Origin: Denticeps clupeoides
Lineage: Eukaryota > Chordata > Actinopteri > Clupeiformes > Denticipitidae
Reading direction: 5' to 3'
Length of the DNA: 64,000 bases
Assembly: GCF_900700375.1 (NCBI RefSeq)
Contig: NW_021629839.1
Span: forward strand, 1-64,000
The position numbers and the translations under genes are program-made. Positions 26,949 through 40,682 of the stretch are shown here, piece by piece. The notes under the pieces were generated by a model. The model saw only the letters and a program-made list of their open reading frames with translations. It made no database searches and was not told the origin of the DNA. Each line of letters starts with the position of its first letter. Position 1 is the first letter of the stretch.

Positions 26949-27893
26949 ATCAACAAGCTTCTCAGGCTGCCACTTATAATACTGACCATATCATTGTTCT
27001 GCTCACCAAGACCTTGTATGGAGTATTGTGTAAAATTTGATAAAATATTTAGAGAGCAAATGCTTAGTTACCCTAATTGCATTTTCCAAGAGGCTGGTAA
27101 CTTGTGGAGGTGCATGATTAAAGTAGTTGTCTAGTTTGTGTAGCAAAGAAGAAGAATAATTTGATTGGTGGTCAAGGTCATAGGAACATCACAAAGTGGG
27201 CAGGTCAATGCAGGAAAGGGGCGTGGTTCCAGGCAGTGTGTTTATTCCACGTGGTGATGTCACTGTCTGGGTCTCTGTTAAGGTACTGGCAGCCATCTTC
27301 TGCCATTTCATTATAGTTCATGCTTTTTTGGAAGGGGAAATTTCATTCTAAAATATGTGGTCTTCCCAGACTGAGGTTGTACCTCTGCATTTTGCTAGTG
27401 CTGACTCCTACAAAGTCCCCATATGTGGGCATCTAGACTGCATCATTCCTAAAAGCGGCAGACTGCGTTACCCTCTTACAAGCATGTTGTTCCAACTAAA
27501 CCCAAAACACAATTGTCGTCGTAGAGTCAGGCCTAGAGTCAGCTAAAGAAATGTTACAGCAGCTTCAGTTCTTCTTATCTTACCAAATGATTGAGATTGG
27601 TCCACTACATGAGCAACTTTATTATATATGACACCAGTTGCATTTGGAAAAGTTTCTGATCTTCTTATGGTCTTTATTCCTGTGTGTTTGCTTTTGAAAA
27701 TAAATAAACATTTAGAAATTGGCACAGCAACTCCCTTTTCCTAAGGAACCCTAGTTCCTATTTGTCAATCAAAAAAGTGTGAAAATATGGAGCACTTCAC
27801 TGATTGTTGTCGTCATCCTTTTGCAAGTTCCATGCTATCTTGGTACATACATCTTCCTAGTCCCAAGTGACTCTTTGTCTAATTAAAAAGAAC

Positions 27894-27999
27894 AAAATAT
27901 GGAACGCTTCACGGATTTGCGTGTCATCCTTTCGCAGGGGCCATGCTAATCTTCTCTGTATCGATCCAATTTTAGTATATGTGCAGCCGTAGCAAGCAC
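27894..27999 (-). ncRNA. U6: U6 copy 27
   Basis: Exact consensus; 1,062 bp to the next copy. Confidence 0.92.
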
Positions 28000-28955
28000 A
28001 TCAGCCAGCTTCTCAGCTGCCACTTATAATACTGACCATATCATTGTTCTGCTCACCAAGACCTTGTATGGAGTATTGTGTAAAAATGTGATCAAATATT
28101 TGGAGAGCAAATGCTTAGTTACCCTAATTGCATTTTCCAAGAGGCTGGTAACTTGTGGAGGTGCATGATTAAAGTGTGGTCAGTTTGTGTAGCAAAGTAA
28201 GAAGAATAATTTGATTGGTGTCAAGAGTCATAGGAACATCACATAAGTGGGCAGGTCAATGCAGGAAAGGGGCGTGGTTCCAGGCAGTTTGTTTATTCCA
28301 CCGTGGTGATGTCACTGTCTGGGTCTCTGTTAAGGTACTGGCAGCAATCTTCTGCCATTTCATTATAGTTCATGCTTTTTTGGAAGGGGAAAATTTCATT
28401 CTCAAATATGTGGTCTTCCCAGACTGAGGTTGTACCTCTGCATTTTGCTAGTGCTGACTCCTACAAAGTCCCCATATGTGGGCATCTAGACTGCATCATT
28501 CCTGATAGCGACAGACTGCGTTTACACCTCTCACAAGCATTGTGTTCACAACTAAACCACAAACACAATTGTCTGTGTAGAGTCAGGCCTAGAGTCAGCT
28601 AAAGAAATGTACAGCAGCTTCAGTCTTCTATCATTACCAAATGATTGAGATTGTCCGCTACATGAGCAACTTCATTAATACATTGACACCAGATGCAGTT
28701 GGAAATGTTTCTGATCTTCTTATGGAGTTCATTCTTGTGTTTTTGCTTTGAAAAAAAAAAAAAACAAACATTTGGAATTTGGCACAGCATCTCCCTTTTC
28801 CTAAGGAACCCTAGTTCCTATTTGTCAATCAAAAAAAGTTGAAAATATGGAGCACTTCACTGATTTGTGTGTCATCCTTTTACAAGTTCCATGCTAATCT
28901 TGGTACAAACATCTTCCTAGTACCCAAGTGACTCTTTGTCTAATTAAAAATGAAC

Positions 28956-29061
28956 AAAATATGGAACGCTTCACAGATTTGCGTGTCATCCTTTCGCAGG
29001 GGCCATGCTAATCTTCTCTGTATCGATCCAATTTTAGTATATGTGCAGCCGTAGCAAGCAC
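28956..29061 (-). ncRNA. U6: U6 copy 28
   Basis: One substitution (TTCACAGATTT); second terminator is T5. Confidence 0.85.
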
Positions 29062-30015
29062 ATCAACACAGCTTCTCAGCTGCCACTTATAATACTGACC
29101 ATAATCATTGTTCTGCTCACCAAGACCTTGTATGGAGTATTGTGTAAAAATTTGATAAAATATTTAGAGAGCAAATGCTTAGTTACCCTAATTGCATTTT
29201 CCAAGAGGCTGGTAACTTGTGGAGGTGCATGATTAAAGTATTCTTAGTTTGTGTAGCAAAGTAAGAAGAATAATTTGATTGGTGTCAAGAGTCATGAGGA
29301 ACATCATCAAAGTGGGCAGGTCAATGCAGGAAAGGGGGCGTGGTTCCAGGCAGTGTGTTTATTCCACGTGGTGATGTCACTGTCTGGGTCTCTGTTAAGG
29401 TACTGGCAGCCATCTTCTGCCATTTCATTATAGTTCATGCTTTTTTGGAAGGGGAAATTTCATTCTCAAATATGTGGTCTTCCCAGACTGAGGTTGTACC
29501 TCTGCATTTTGCTAGTGCTGACTCCTACAAAGTCCCCATATGTGGGCATCTAGACTGCATCATTCCTGATAGCGGACAGACTGCGTTACCCTCTTACAAG
29601 CATTTTGTTCAACAACTAAACCACAAACACAATTGTCTGCGTAGAGTCAGTCCTAGAGTCAGCTAAAGAAATGTACAGCAGCTTCAGTATCTTCTTATCA
29701 TCCCAAATGATTGAGATTGTCCACTACATGAGCAACTTCATTAATACATTGACACCAGTTGCAGTTGGAAATGTTTCTGATCTTCTTATGGAGTTCATCC
29801 CTGTGTGTTTGCTTTGAAAATAAAATAAACATTTAGAATTTGGCACAGCAACTCCCTTTTATTAAAGGAACCCTAGTTCCTATTTGTCAATCAAAAAAAG
29901 TTGAAAATATGGAGCACTTCACTGATTTGTGTGTCATCCTTTTGCAAGTTCCATGCTAATCTTGGTACAACATCTTCCTAGTCCCAAGTGACTCTTTGTC
30001 TAATTAAAAAAGAAC

Positions 30016-30121
30016 AAAATATGGAACGCTTCACGGATTTGCGTGTCATCCTTTCGCAGGGGCCATGCTAATCTTCTCTGTATCGATCCAATTTTAGTAT
30101 ATGTGCAGCCGTAGCAAGCAC
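30016..30121 (-). ncRNA. U6: U6 copy 29
   Basis: Exact consensus; 1,062 bp to the next copy. Confidence 0.92.
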
Positions 30122-31077
30122 ATCAACAAGCTTCTCAGCTGCCCACTTATAATACTGACCAAATCATTGTTCTGCTCACCAAGACCTTGTATGGAGTATT
30201 GTGTAAAAATGTGATAAAATATTTGGAGAGCAAATGCTTAGTTACCCTAATGGTATTTTCCAAGAGGCTGGTAACTTGTGGAGGTGCATGATTAAAGTGT
30301 GGTCAGTTTGTGTAGCAAAGTAAGAAGAATAATTTGATTGGTGTCAAGAGTCATAGGAACATCATGAAGTGGGCAGGTCAATGCAGGAAAGGGGCGTGGT
30401 CCAGGCAGTGTTGTTTATTCCACGTGGTGATGTCACTGTCTGGGTCTCTGTTAAGGTACTGGCAGCCATCTTCTGCCATTTCATTATAGTTCATGCTTTT
30501 TTGGAAGGGGAAATTTCATTCTCAAATATGTGGTCTTCCCAGACTGAGGTGGGACCTCTGCATTTTGCTAGTGCTGACTCCTACAAAGTCCCCATATGTG
30601 GGCATCTAGACTGCATCATTCCTGATAGCGGCAGACTGCGTTTACCCTCTCACAAGCATGTTGTTCACAACTAAACCACAAACACAATTGTCTGTGTAGA
30701 GTACGTCCTAGAGTCAGCTAAAGAAATGTACAGCAGCTTCAGTTCTTCTTATCTTACCAAATGATTGAGATTGTCCACTACATGAGCAACTTCATCAATA
30801 CATTGACACCAGATGCAGTTGGAAATGTTTCTGATCTTCTTATGGTCTTTATCCCTGTGTGTTTGCTTTGAAAAAAAAAACAAAAAAACTGAACATTTGG
30901 AATTTGGCACAGCATCTCCCTTTTCCTAAGGAACCCTAGTTCCTATTTGTCAATCAAAAAAAGTTGAAAATATGGAGCACTTCACTGATTTGTGTGTCAT
31001 CCTTACCAAGTTCCATGCTAATCTTTGTACAACATCTTCCTAGTACCAAGTGACTCTTTGTCTAATTAAAAATGAAC

Positions 31078-31183
31078 AAAATATGGAACGCTTCACGGAT
31101 TTGCGTGTCATCCTTTCGCAGGGGCCATGCTAATCTTCTCTGTATCGATCCAATTTTAGTATATGTGCAGCCGTAGCAAGCAC
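31078..31183 (-). ncRNA. U6: U6 copy 30
   Basis: Exact consensus; second terminator is T5. Confidence 0.92.
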
Positions 31184-32137
31184 ATCAACAAGCTTCTCGG
31201 CTGCCACTTATAATACTGACCATATCATTGTTCTGCTCACCAAGACCTTGTATGGAGTATTGTGTAAAAGTGTGATAAAATATTGGAGAGCAAATGCTTA
31301 GTTACCCTAATTGCATTTTGCAAGAGGCTGGTAACTTGTGGAGGTGCATGATTAAAGTGTGGTCAGTTTGTGTAGCAAAGAAAGATGAATAATTTGATTG
31401 GTGTCAAGAGTCATGGAACATCACAAAGTGGGCAGGTCAATGCAGGAAAGGGGCGTGGTTCCAGGCAGTGTGTTTATTCCACGTGGTGATGTCACTGTCT
31501 GGGTCTCTGTTAAGGTACTGGCAGCCATCTTCTGCCATTTCATTATAGTTCATGCTTTTTTGGAAGGGGAAATTTCATTCTCAAATATGTGGTCTTCCCA
31601 GACTGAGGTTGTACCTCTGCATTTTGCTAGTGCTGACTCCTACAAAGTCCCCATATGTGGGCATCTAGACTGCATCATTCCTGATAGCGGACAGACTGCG
31701 TTACCCCTCTACAAGCATGTTGTTCACAACTAAACCACAAACACAATTGTCTGTGTAGAGTCAGTCCTAGAGTCAGCTAAAGAAATGTACAGCAGCTTCA
31801 GTTCTTCTTATCATTACCAAATGATTGAGATTGTCCACTACATGAGCAACTTCATTAATACATTGACACCAGATTGCAGTTGGAATGTTTCTGATCTTCT
31901 TATGGTTTCATTCCCTTGTGTTTTTGCTTTGAAAAAAAAAAAAAAACTGAACATTGGAATTTGGCACAGCATCTCCCTTTTCCCAAGGAACCCTAGTTCC
32001 TATTTGTCAATCAAAAAAAAGTTGAAAATATGGAGCACTTCACTGATTTGTGTGTCATCCTTTTGCAAGTTCCATGCTAATCTTGGTACAAACATCTTCC
32101 TAGTCCCAAGTGACTCTTTTTCTAATTAAAAAAGAAC

Positions 32138-32242
32138 AAAATATGGAACGCTTCACGGATTTGCGTGTCATCCTTTCGCAGGGGCCATGCTAATCTTCTC
32201 TGTATCGATCCAATTTTAGGATATGTGCAGCGTAGCAAGCAC
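32138..32242 (-). ncRNA. U6: U6 copy 31
   Basis: One substitution (TTTTAGGATATG) and one base lost in the 5' loop (GTGCAGCGTAGC). Confidence 0.78.
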
Positions 32243-33198
32243 ATCAACAGCTTCTCAGCTGCCACTTATAATACTGACCATATCATTGTTCTGCTCACCA
32301 AGACCTTGTATGGAGTATTGTGTAAAAATGTGATAAAATATTTGGAGAGCAAATGCTTAGTTACCCTAATTGCATTTTCCAAGAGGCTGGTAACTTGTGG
32401 AGGTGCATGATTAAAGTGTGGTCAGTTTGTGTAGCAAAGTAAGAAGAATAATTTGATTGGTGTCAAGAGTCATGGGAACATCACAAAGTGGGCAGGTCAA
32501 TGCCAGGAAAGGGGCGTGGTTCCAGGCAAGTGTGTTTATTCCACGTGGTGATGTCACTGTCTGGGTCTCTGTTAGAGGTACTGGCAGCAATCTTCTGCCA
32601 TTTCATTATAGTTCATGCTTTTTTGGAAGGGGAAATTTCATTCTCAAATATGTGGTCTTCCCAGACTGAGGTTGTACCTCTGCATTTTGCTAGTGCTGAC
32701 TCCTACAAAGTCCCCATATGTGGGCATCTAGACTGCATCATTCCTGATAGCGGCAGACTGCGTTTACCCTCTCACAAGCATGTTGTTCACAACTAAACCA
32801 CAAACACAATTGTCTGTGTAGAGTCAGGCCTAGAGTCAGCTAAAGAAATGTACAGCAGCTTCAGTTCTTCTTATCATACCAAATGATTGAGATTGTCCAC
32901 TACATGAGCAACTTCATTAATACATTGACACCAGATGCAGTTGGAAATGTTTCTGATCTTCTTATGGAGTTCATTCTTGTGTGTTTGCTTTGAAAAAAAA
33001 AAAAAAACTGAAACATTTGGAATTTGGCACAGCATCTCCCTTTTCCTAAGGAACCCTAGTTCCTATTTGTCAATCAAAAGAAGTTGAAAATATGGAGCAC
33101 TTCACTGATTTGTGTGTCATCCCTTTACAAGTTCCATGCTAATCTTGGTACAACATCTTCCTAGTACCAAGTGACTCTTTGTCTAATTAAAAAAGAAC

Positions 33199-33304
33199 AA
33201 AATATGGAACGCTTCACGGATTTGCGTGTCATCCTTTCGCAGGGGCCATGCTAATCTTCTCTGTATCGATCCAATTTTAGTATATGTGCAGGTGTAGCAA
33301 GCAC
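33199..33304 (-). ncRNA. U6: U6 copy 32
   Basis: Two substitutions in the 5' stem-loop (GCAGGTGTAGC). Confidence 0.82.
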
Positions 33305-34248
33305 ATCAAAAAGCGTCTCAGCTGCCACTTATAATACTGACCATATCATTGTTCTGCTCACCAAGACCTTGTATGGAGTATTGTGTAAAAATTTGATAAA
33401 ATATTTAGAGAGCAAATGCTTAGTTACCCTAATTGCATTTTCCAAGAGGCTGGTAACTTGTGGAGGTGCATGATTAAAGTGTGGTCAGTTTGTGTAGCAA
33501 AGAAAGAAGAATAATTTGATTGGTGTCAAGAGTCATGGGAACATCACAAAGTGGGCAGGTCAATGCAGGAAAGGGGCGTGGTTCCAGGCAGTGTGTTTAT
33601 TCCACGTGGTGATGTCACTGTCTGGGTCTCTGTTAAGGTACTGGCAGCAATCTTCTGCCATTTCATTATAGTTCATTGCTTTTTGGAAGGGGAAATTTCA
33701 TTCTCAATATGTGGTCTTCCCAGACTGAGGTTGTACCTCTGCATTTTGCTAGTGCTGACTCCTACAAAGTCCCCATATGTGGGCATCTAGACTGCATCAT
33801 TCCTGATAGCGACAGACTTCGTTTACCCTCTCACAAGCATGTTGTTCAAAACTAAACCACAAACACAATTGTCTGTGTAGAGTCAGGCCTAGAGTCAGCT
33901 AAAGAAATGTACAGCAGCTTCAGTTCTCCTTATCATACCAAATGATTGAGATTGTCCACTACATGAGCAACTTCATTAATACCTTGACACCAGTTGCAGT
34001 TGGATATGTTTCTGATCTTCTTGTGGTCTTTATCGCTGTGTGTTTGCTTTGAAATAAAAGAAACATTTGGAATTTGTCACAGCATCTCCCTTTTCCTAAG
34101 GAACCCTAGTTCCTATTTGTCAATCAAAAAAAGTTGAAAATATGGAGCACTTCACTGATTTGTGTGTCATCCTTTTGCAAGTTCCATGCTAATCTTGGTA
34201 CAACATCTTCCTAGTCCCAAGTGACTCTTTGTCTAATTAAAAAAGAAC

Positions 34249-34354
34249 AAAATATGGAACGCTTCACGGATTTGCGTGTCATCCTTTCGCAGGGGCCATG
34301 CTAATCTTCTCTGTATCGATCCAATTTTAGTATATGTGCAGCCGTAGCAAGCAC
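34249..34354 (-). ncRNA. U6: U6 copy 33
   Basis: Exact consensus; 1,053 bp to the next copy. Confidence 0.92.
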
Positions 34355-35301
34355 ATCAACAAGCTTCTCGGCTGCCACTTATAATACTGACCATATCATT
34401 GTTCTGCTCACCAAGACCTTGTATGGAGTATTGTGTAAAAATGTGATAAAATATTTGGAGAGCAAATGCTTAGTTACCCTAATTGCAATTTCCATGAGGC
34501 TGGTAACTTGTGGAGGTGCATGATTAAAGTGTGGTCAGTTGTGTAGCAAAGTAAGAAGAATAATTTGATTGGTGTCAAGAGTCATGGAACATCACAAAGT
34601 GGGCAGGTCAATGCAGGAAAGGGGCGTGGTTCCAGGCAGTGTGTTTTATTCCACGTGGTGATGTCACTGTCTGGTCTCTGTTAAGCTACTGGCAGCATCT
34701 TCTGCCATTTCATTATAGTTCATGCTTTTTTGGAAGGGGAAATTTCATTCTCAAATATGTGGTCTTCCCAGACTGAGGTTGTACCTCTGCATTTTGCTAG
34801 TGCTGACTCCTACAAAGTCCCCATATGTGGGCATCTAGACTGCATCATTCCTGATAGCGGCAGACTGCGTTTACCCTCTCACAAGCATGTTGTTCAAAAC
34901 TAAACCACAACACAATTGTCTGTGTAGAGTCAGTCCTAGAGTCAGCTAAAGAAATGTACAGCAGCTTCAGATCTTCTTATCATACCAAATGATTGAGATT
35001 GTCCACTACATGAGCAACTTCATTAATATATTGACACCAGATGCAGTTGGACATGTTTCTGATCTTCTTATGGAGTTCATCCTTGTGTGTTTGCTTTGAA
35101 AATAAAAAAAACTGAACATTTGGAATTTGGCACAGCATCTCCCTTTTCCTAAGGAACCCTAGTTCCTATTTGTCAATCAAAAAAAGTTGAAAATATGGAG
35201 CACTTCACTGATTTGTGTGTCATCCTTTTGCAAGTTCCATGCTAATCTTGGTACAACATCTTCCTAGTCCCAAGTGACTCTTTGTCTAATTAAAAAAGAA
35301 C

Positions 35302-35407
35302 AAAATATGGAACGCTTCACGGATTTGCGTGTCATCCTTTCGCAGGGGCCATGCTAATCTTCTCTGTATCGATCCAATTTTAGTATATGTGCAGCCGTAG
35401 CAAGCAC
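35302..35407 (-). ncRNA. U6: U6 copy 34
   Basis: Exact consensus; 1,050 bp to the next copy. Confidence 0.92.
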
Positions 35408-36351
35408 ATCAACCAGCTTCTCAGCTGCCACTTATAATACTGACCATATCATTGTTCTGCTCACCAAGACCTTGTATGGAGTATTGTGTAAAAATGTGAT
35501 AAAATATTTGGAGAGCAAATGCTTAGTTACCCTAATTGCATTTTCCAAGAGGCTGGTAACTTGTGGAGGTGCATGATTAAAGTGTGGTCAGTTTGTGTAG
35601 CAAAGAAAGAAGAATAATTTGATTGGTGTCAAGAGTCATAGGAACATCACAAGTGGGCAGGTCAATGCAGGAAAGGGGCGTGGTTCCAGGCAGTTTGTTT
35701 ATTCCACGTGGTGATGTCACTGTCTGGGTCTCTGTTAAGGTACTGGCAGCCATCTTCTGCCATTTCATTATAGTTCATGCTTTTTTGGAAGGGGAAATTT
35801 CATTCTCAAATATGTGGTCTTCCCAGACTGAGGTTGTACCTCTGCATTTTGCTAGTGCTGACTCCTACAAAGTCCCCATATGTGGGCATCTAGACTGCAT
35901 CATTCCTGATAGCGGCAGACTGCGTTTACCCTCTCACAAGCATGTTGTTCACAACTAAACCACAAACACAATTGTCTGTGTAGAGTCAGGCCTAGAGTCA
36001 GCTAAAGAAATGTACAGCAGCTTCAGTTCTTCTAATCTTACCAAATGATTGAGATTGTCCACTACATGAGCAACTTCATTAATACATTGACACCAGTTGC
36101 AGTTGGACATGTTTCTGATCTTCTTATGGTCTTTATCCCTGTGTGTTTGCTTTGAAAATAAAATAAACATTTGAAATTTGCACAGCATCTCCCTTTTCCT
36201 AAGGAACCCTAGTTCCTATTTGTCAATCAAAAAAAGTTGAAAATATGGAGCACTTCACTGATTTGTGTGTCATCCTTTGCAAGTTCCATGCTAATCTTGG
36301 TACAAACATCTTCCTAGTCCCAAGTGACTCTTTGTCTAATTAAAAAAGAAC

Positions 36352-36457
36352 GAAAAATGGAACGCTTCACGGATTTGCGTGTCATCCTTTCGCAGGGGCC
36401 ATGCTAATCTTCTCTGTATCGATCCAATTTTAGTATATGTGCAGCCGTAGCAAGCAC
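36352..36457 (-). ncRNA. U6: U6 copy 35
   Basis: Two tail substitutions turn CATATTTTG into CATTTTTCG, giving a T5 stop directly after the CCA, closer to the usual U6 end. Confidence 0.85.
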
Positions 36458-37402
36458 ATCAACAGCTTCTCAGCTGCCACTTATAATACTGACCATATCA
36501 TTGTTCTGCTCACCAAGACCTTGTATGGAGTATTGTGTAAAAATGTGATAAAATATTTGAGAGAGCAAATGCTTAGTTACCCTAATTGCATTTTCCAAGA
36601 GGCTGGTAACTTGTGGAGGTGCATGATTAAAGTAGTGGTCTAGTTTGTGTAGCAAAGTAAGAAGAATAATTTGATTGGTGTCAAGAGTCATAGGGAACAT
36701 CACAAAGTGGGCAGGTCAATGCAGGAAAGGGGCGTGGTTCCAGGCAGTGTGTTTATTCCACGTGGTGATGTCACTGTCTGGGTCTCTGTTAAGGTACTGG
36801 CAGCCATCTTCTGCCATTTCATTATAGTTCATGCTTTTTTGGAAGGGGAAATTTCATTCTCAAATATGTGGTCTTCCCAGACTGAGGTTGTACCTCTGCA
36901 TTTTGCTAGTGCTGACTCCTACAAAGTCCCCATATGTGGGCATCTAGACTGCATCATTCCTGATAGCGGCAGACTGCGTTTACCCTCTTACAAGCATGTT
37001 GTTCACAACTAAACCACAAACACAATTGTCTGTGTAGAGTCAGGCCTAGAGTCAGCTAAAGAAATGTACAGCAGCTTCAGTTCTTCTTATCTTACCAAAT
37101 GATTGAGATTGTCCACTACATGAGCAACTTCATTAATACATTGACACCAGTTGCAGTTGGAAAAGTTTCTGATCTTCTTATGGAGTCTTTATCCCTGTGT
37201 GTTTGCTTTGAAAATAAACATTTGGAATTTTGCACAGCATCTCCCTTTTCCTAAGGAACCCTAGTTCCTATTTGTCAATCAAAAAAAGTTGAAATATGGA
37301 GCACTTCACTGATTTGTGTGTCATCCTTTTACAAGTTCCATGCTAATCTTGGTACAACATCTTCCTAGTCCCAAGTGACTCTTTGTCTAATTAAAAAAGA
37401 AC

Positions 37403-37508
37403 AAAATATGGAACGCTTCACGGATTTGCGTGTCATCCTTTCGCAGGGGCCATGCTAATCTTCTCTGTATCGATCCAATTTTAGTATATGTGCAGCCGTA
37501 GCAAGCAC
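37403..37508 (-). ncRNA. U6: U6 copy 36
   Basis: Exact consensus; 1,059 bp to the next copy. Confidence 0.92.
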
Positions 37509-38461
37509 ATCAACAAGCTTCTCAGCTGCCACTTATAATACTGACCATATCATTGTTCTGCTCACCAAGACCTTGTATGGAGTATTGTGTAAAAATGTGA
37601 TAAAATATTTGGAGAGCAAATGCTTAGTTACCCTAATTGCATTTTCCAAGAGGCTGGTAACATGTGGAGGTGCATGATTAAAGTAGTGGTCAGTTTGTGT
37701 AGCAAAGTAAGAAGAATAATTTGATTGGTGTCAAGAGTCATAGGAACATCACAAAGTGGGCAGGTCAATGCAGGAAAGGGGCGTGGTTCCAGGCAGTGTG
37801 TTTATTCCACGTGGTGATGTCACTGTCTGGGTCTCTGTTAAGGTACTGGCAGCCATCTTCTGCCATTTCATTATAGTTCATGCTTTTTTGGAAGGGGAAA
37901 TTTCATTCTCAAATATGTGGTCTTCCCAGACTGAGGTTGTACCTCTGCATTTTGCTAGTGCTGACTCCTACAAAGTCCCCATATGTGGGCATCTAGACTG
38001 CATCATTCCTGATAGCGGCAGACTGCGTTTACCCTCTTACAAGCATGTTGTTCAAAACTAAACCACAAACACAATTGTCTGTGTAGAGTCAGTCCTAGAG
38101 TCAGCTAAAGAAATGTACAGCAGCTTCAGTTCTTCTTATCATACCAAATGATTGAGATTGTCCACTACATGAGCAACTTCATTAATACATTGACACCAGA
38201 TGCAGTTGGAAATGTTTCTGATCTTCTTATGGTCTTTATCCCTTGTGTTTTTGCTTTGAAAAAAAAAAAAACTAAACATTTGGAATTTGGCACAGCATCT
38301 CCCTTTTCCTAAGGAACCCTAGTTCCTATTTGTCAATCAAAAAAAGTTGAAAATATGGAGCACTTCACTGATTTGTGTGTCATCCTTTTACAAGTTCCAT
38401 GCTAATCTTGGTACAACATCTTCCTAGTCCCAAGTGACTCTTTGTCTAATTAAAAAAGAAC

Positions 38462-38567
38462 AAAATATGGAACGCTTCACGGATTTGCGTGTCATCCTTT
38501 CGCAGGGGCCATGCTAATCTTCTCTGTATCGATCCAATTTTAGTATATGTGCAGCCGTAGCAAGCAC
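38462..38567 (-). ncRNA. U6: U6 copy 37
   Basis: Exact consensus; an extra C lies just upstream (CAACCAAGCTT). Confidence 0.92.
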
Positions 38568-39520
38568 ATCAACCAAGCTTCTCAGCTGCCACTTATAATA
38601 CTGACCATATCATTGTTCTGCTCACCAAGACCTTGTATGGAGTATTGTGTAAAAATGTGATAAAATATTTGGAGAGCAAATGCTTAGTTACCCTAATTGC
38701 ATTTTCCAAGAGGCTGGTAACTTGTGGAGGTGCATGATTAAAGTATTGTTAGTTTGTGTAGCAAAGTAAGAAGAATAATTTGATTGGTGTCAAGAGTCAT
38801 AGGAACATCACAAAGTGGGCAGGTCAATGCAGGAAAGGGGCGTGGTTCCAGGCAGTGTGTTTATTCCACGTGGTGATGTCACTGTCTGGGTCTCTGTTAA
38901 GGTACTGGCAGCAATCTTCTGCCATTTCATTATAGTTCATGCTTTTTTGGAAGGGGAAATTTCATTCTCAAATATGTGGTCTTCCCAGACTGAGGTTGTA
39001 CCTCTGCATTTTGCTAGTGCTGACTCCTACAAAGTCCCCATATGTGGGCATCTAGACTGCATCATTCCTGATAGCGACAGACTGCGTTTACACTCTCACA
39101 AGCATTTTGTTCACAACTAAACCACAAACACAATTGTCTGCGTAGAGTCAGTCCTAGAGTCAGCTAAAGAAATGTACAGCAGCTTCAGATCTTCTAATCT
39201 TACCAAATGATTGAGATTGTCCACTACATGAGCAACTTCATTAATACATTGACACCAGATGCAGTTGGAAATGTTTCTGATCTTCTTATGGAGTTCATTC
39301 TTGTGTTTTTGCTTTGAAAAAAAAAAAAACTAAACATTTGGAATTTGGCACAGCATCTCCCTTTTCCTAAGGAACCCTAGTTCCTATTTGTCAATCAAAA
39401 AAAGTTGAAAATATGGAGCACTTCACTGATTTGTGTGTCATCTTTTTTGCAAGTTCCATGCTAATCTTGGTACAACATCTTCCTAGTCCCAAGTGACTCT
39501 TTGTCTAATTAAAAAAGAAC

Positions 39521-39626
39521 AAAATATGGAACGCTTCACGGATTTGCGTGTCATCCTTTCGCAGGGGCCATGCTAATCTTCTCTGTATCGATCCAATTTT
39601 AGTATATGTGCAGCCGTAGCAAGCAC
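39521..39626 (-). ncRNA. U6: U6 copy 38
   Basis: Exact consensus; 1,056 bp to the next copy. Confidence 0.92.
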
Positions 39627-40576
39627 ATCAACAAGCTTCTCAGCTGCCACTTATAATACTGACCATATCATTGTTCTGCTCACCAAGACCTTGTATGGAG
39701 TATTGTGTAAAAATGTGATAAAATATTGGAGAGCAAATGCTTAGTTACCCTAATTGCATTTTCAAGAGGCTGGTAACTTGTAGAGGTGCATGATTAAAGT
39801 AGTGGTCAGTTTGTGTAGCAAAGAAAGATGAATAATTTGATTGGTGTCAAGAGTCATGGGAACATCACAAAGTGGGCAGGTCAATGCAGGAAAGGGGCGT
39901 GGTTCCAGGCAGTGTGTTTATTCCACGTGGTGATGTCACTGTCTGGGTCTCTGTTAAGGTACTGGCAGCCATCTTCTGCCATTTCATTATAGTTCATGCT
40001 TTTTTGGCAGGGGAAATTTCATTCTCAAATATGTGGTCTTCCCAGACTGAGGTTGTACCTCTGCATTTTGCTAGTGCTGACTCCTACAAAGTCCCCATAT
40101 GTGGGCATCTAGACTGCATCATTCCTGATAGCGACAGACTGCGTTTACCCTCTCACAAGCATGTTGTTCACAACTAAACCACAAACACAATTGTCTGCTG
40201 TAGAGTCAGTCCTAGAGTCAGCTAAAGAAATGTACAGCAGCTTCAGTTCTTCTTATCTTACCAAATGATTGAGATTGTCCACTACATGAGCAACTTCATT
40301 AATACATTGACACCAGATGCAGTTGGAAATGTTTCTGATCTTCTTATGGAGTTCATTCTTGTGTGTTTGCTTTGAAAAAAAAAAAAACTAACATTTGGAA
40401 TTTGGCACAGCATCTCCCTTTTCCTAAGGAACCCTAGTTCCTATTTGTCAATCAAAAAAAGTTGAAAATATGGAGCACTTCACTGATTTGTGTGTCATCC
40501 TTTTACAAGTTCCATGCTAATCTTGGTACAACATCTTCCTAGTCCCAAGTGACTCTTTGTCTAATTAAAAAAGAAC

Positions 40577-40682
40577 AAAATATGGAACGCTTCACGGATT
40601 TGCGTGTCATCCTTTCGCAGGGGCCATGCTAATCTTCTCTGTATCGATCCAATTTTAGTATATGTGCAGCCGTAGCAAGCAC
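40577..40682 (-). ncRNA. U6: U6 copy 39
   Basis: Exact consensus; 1,058 bp to the next copy. Confidence 0.92.
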
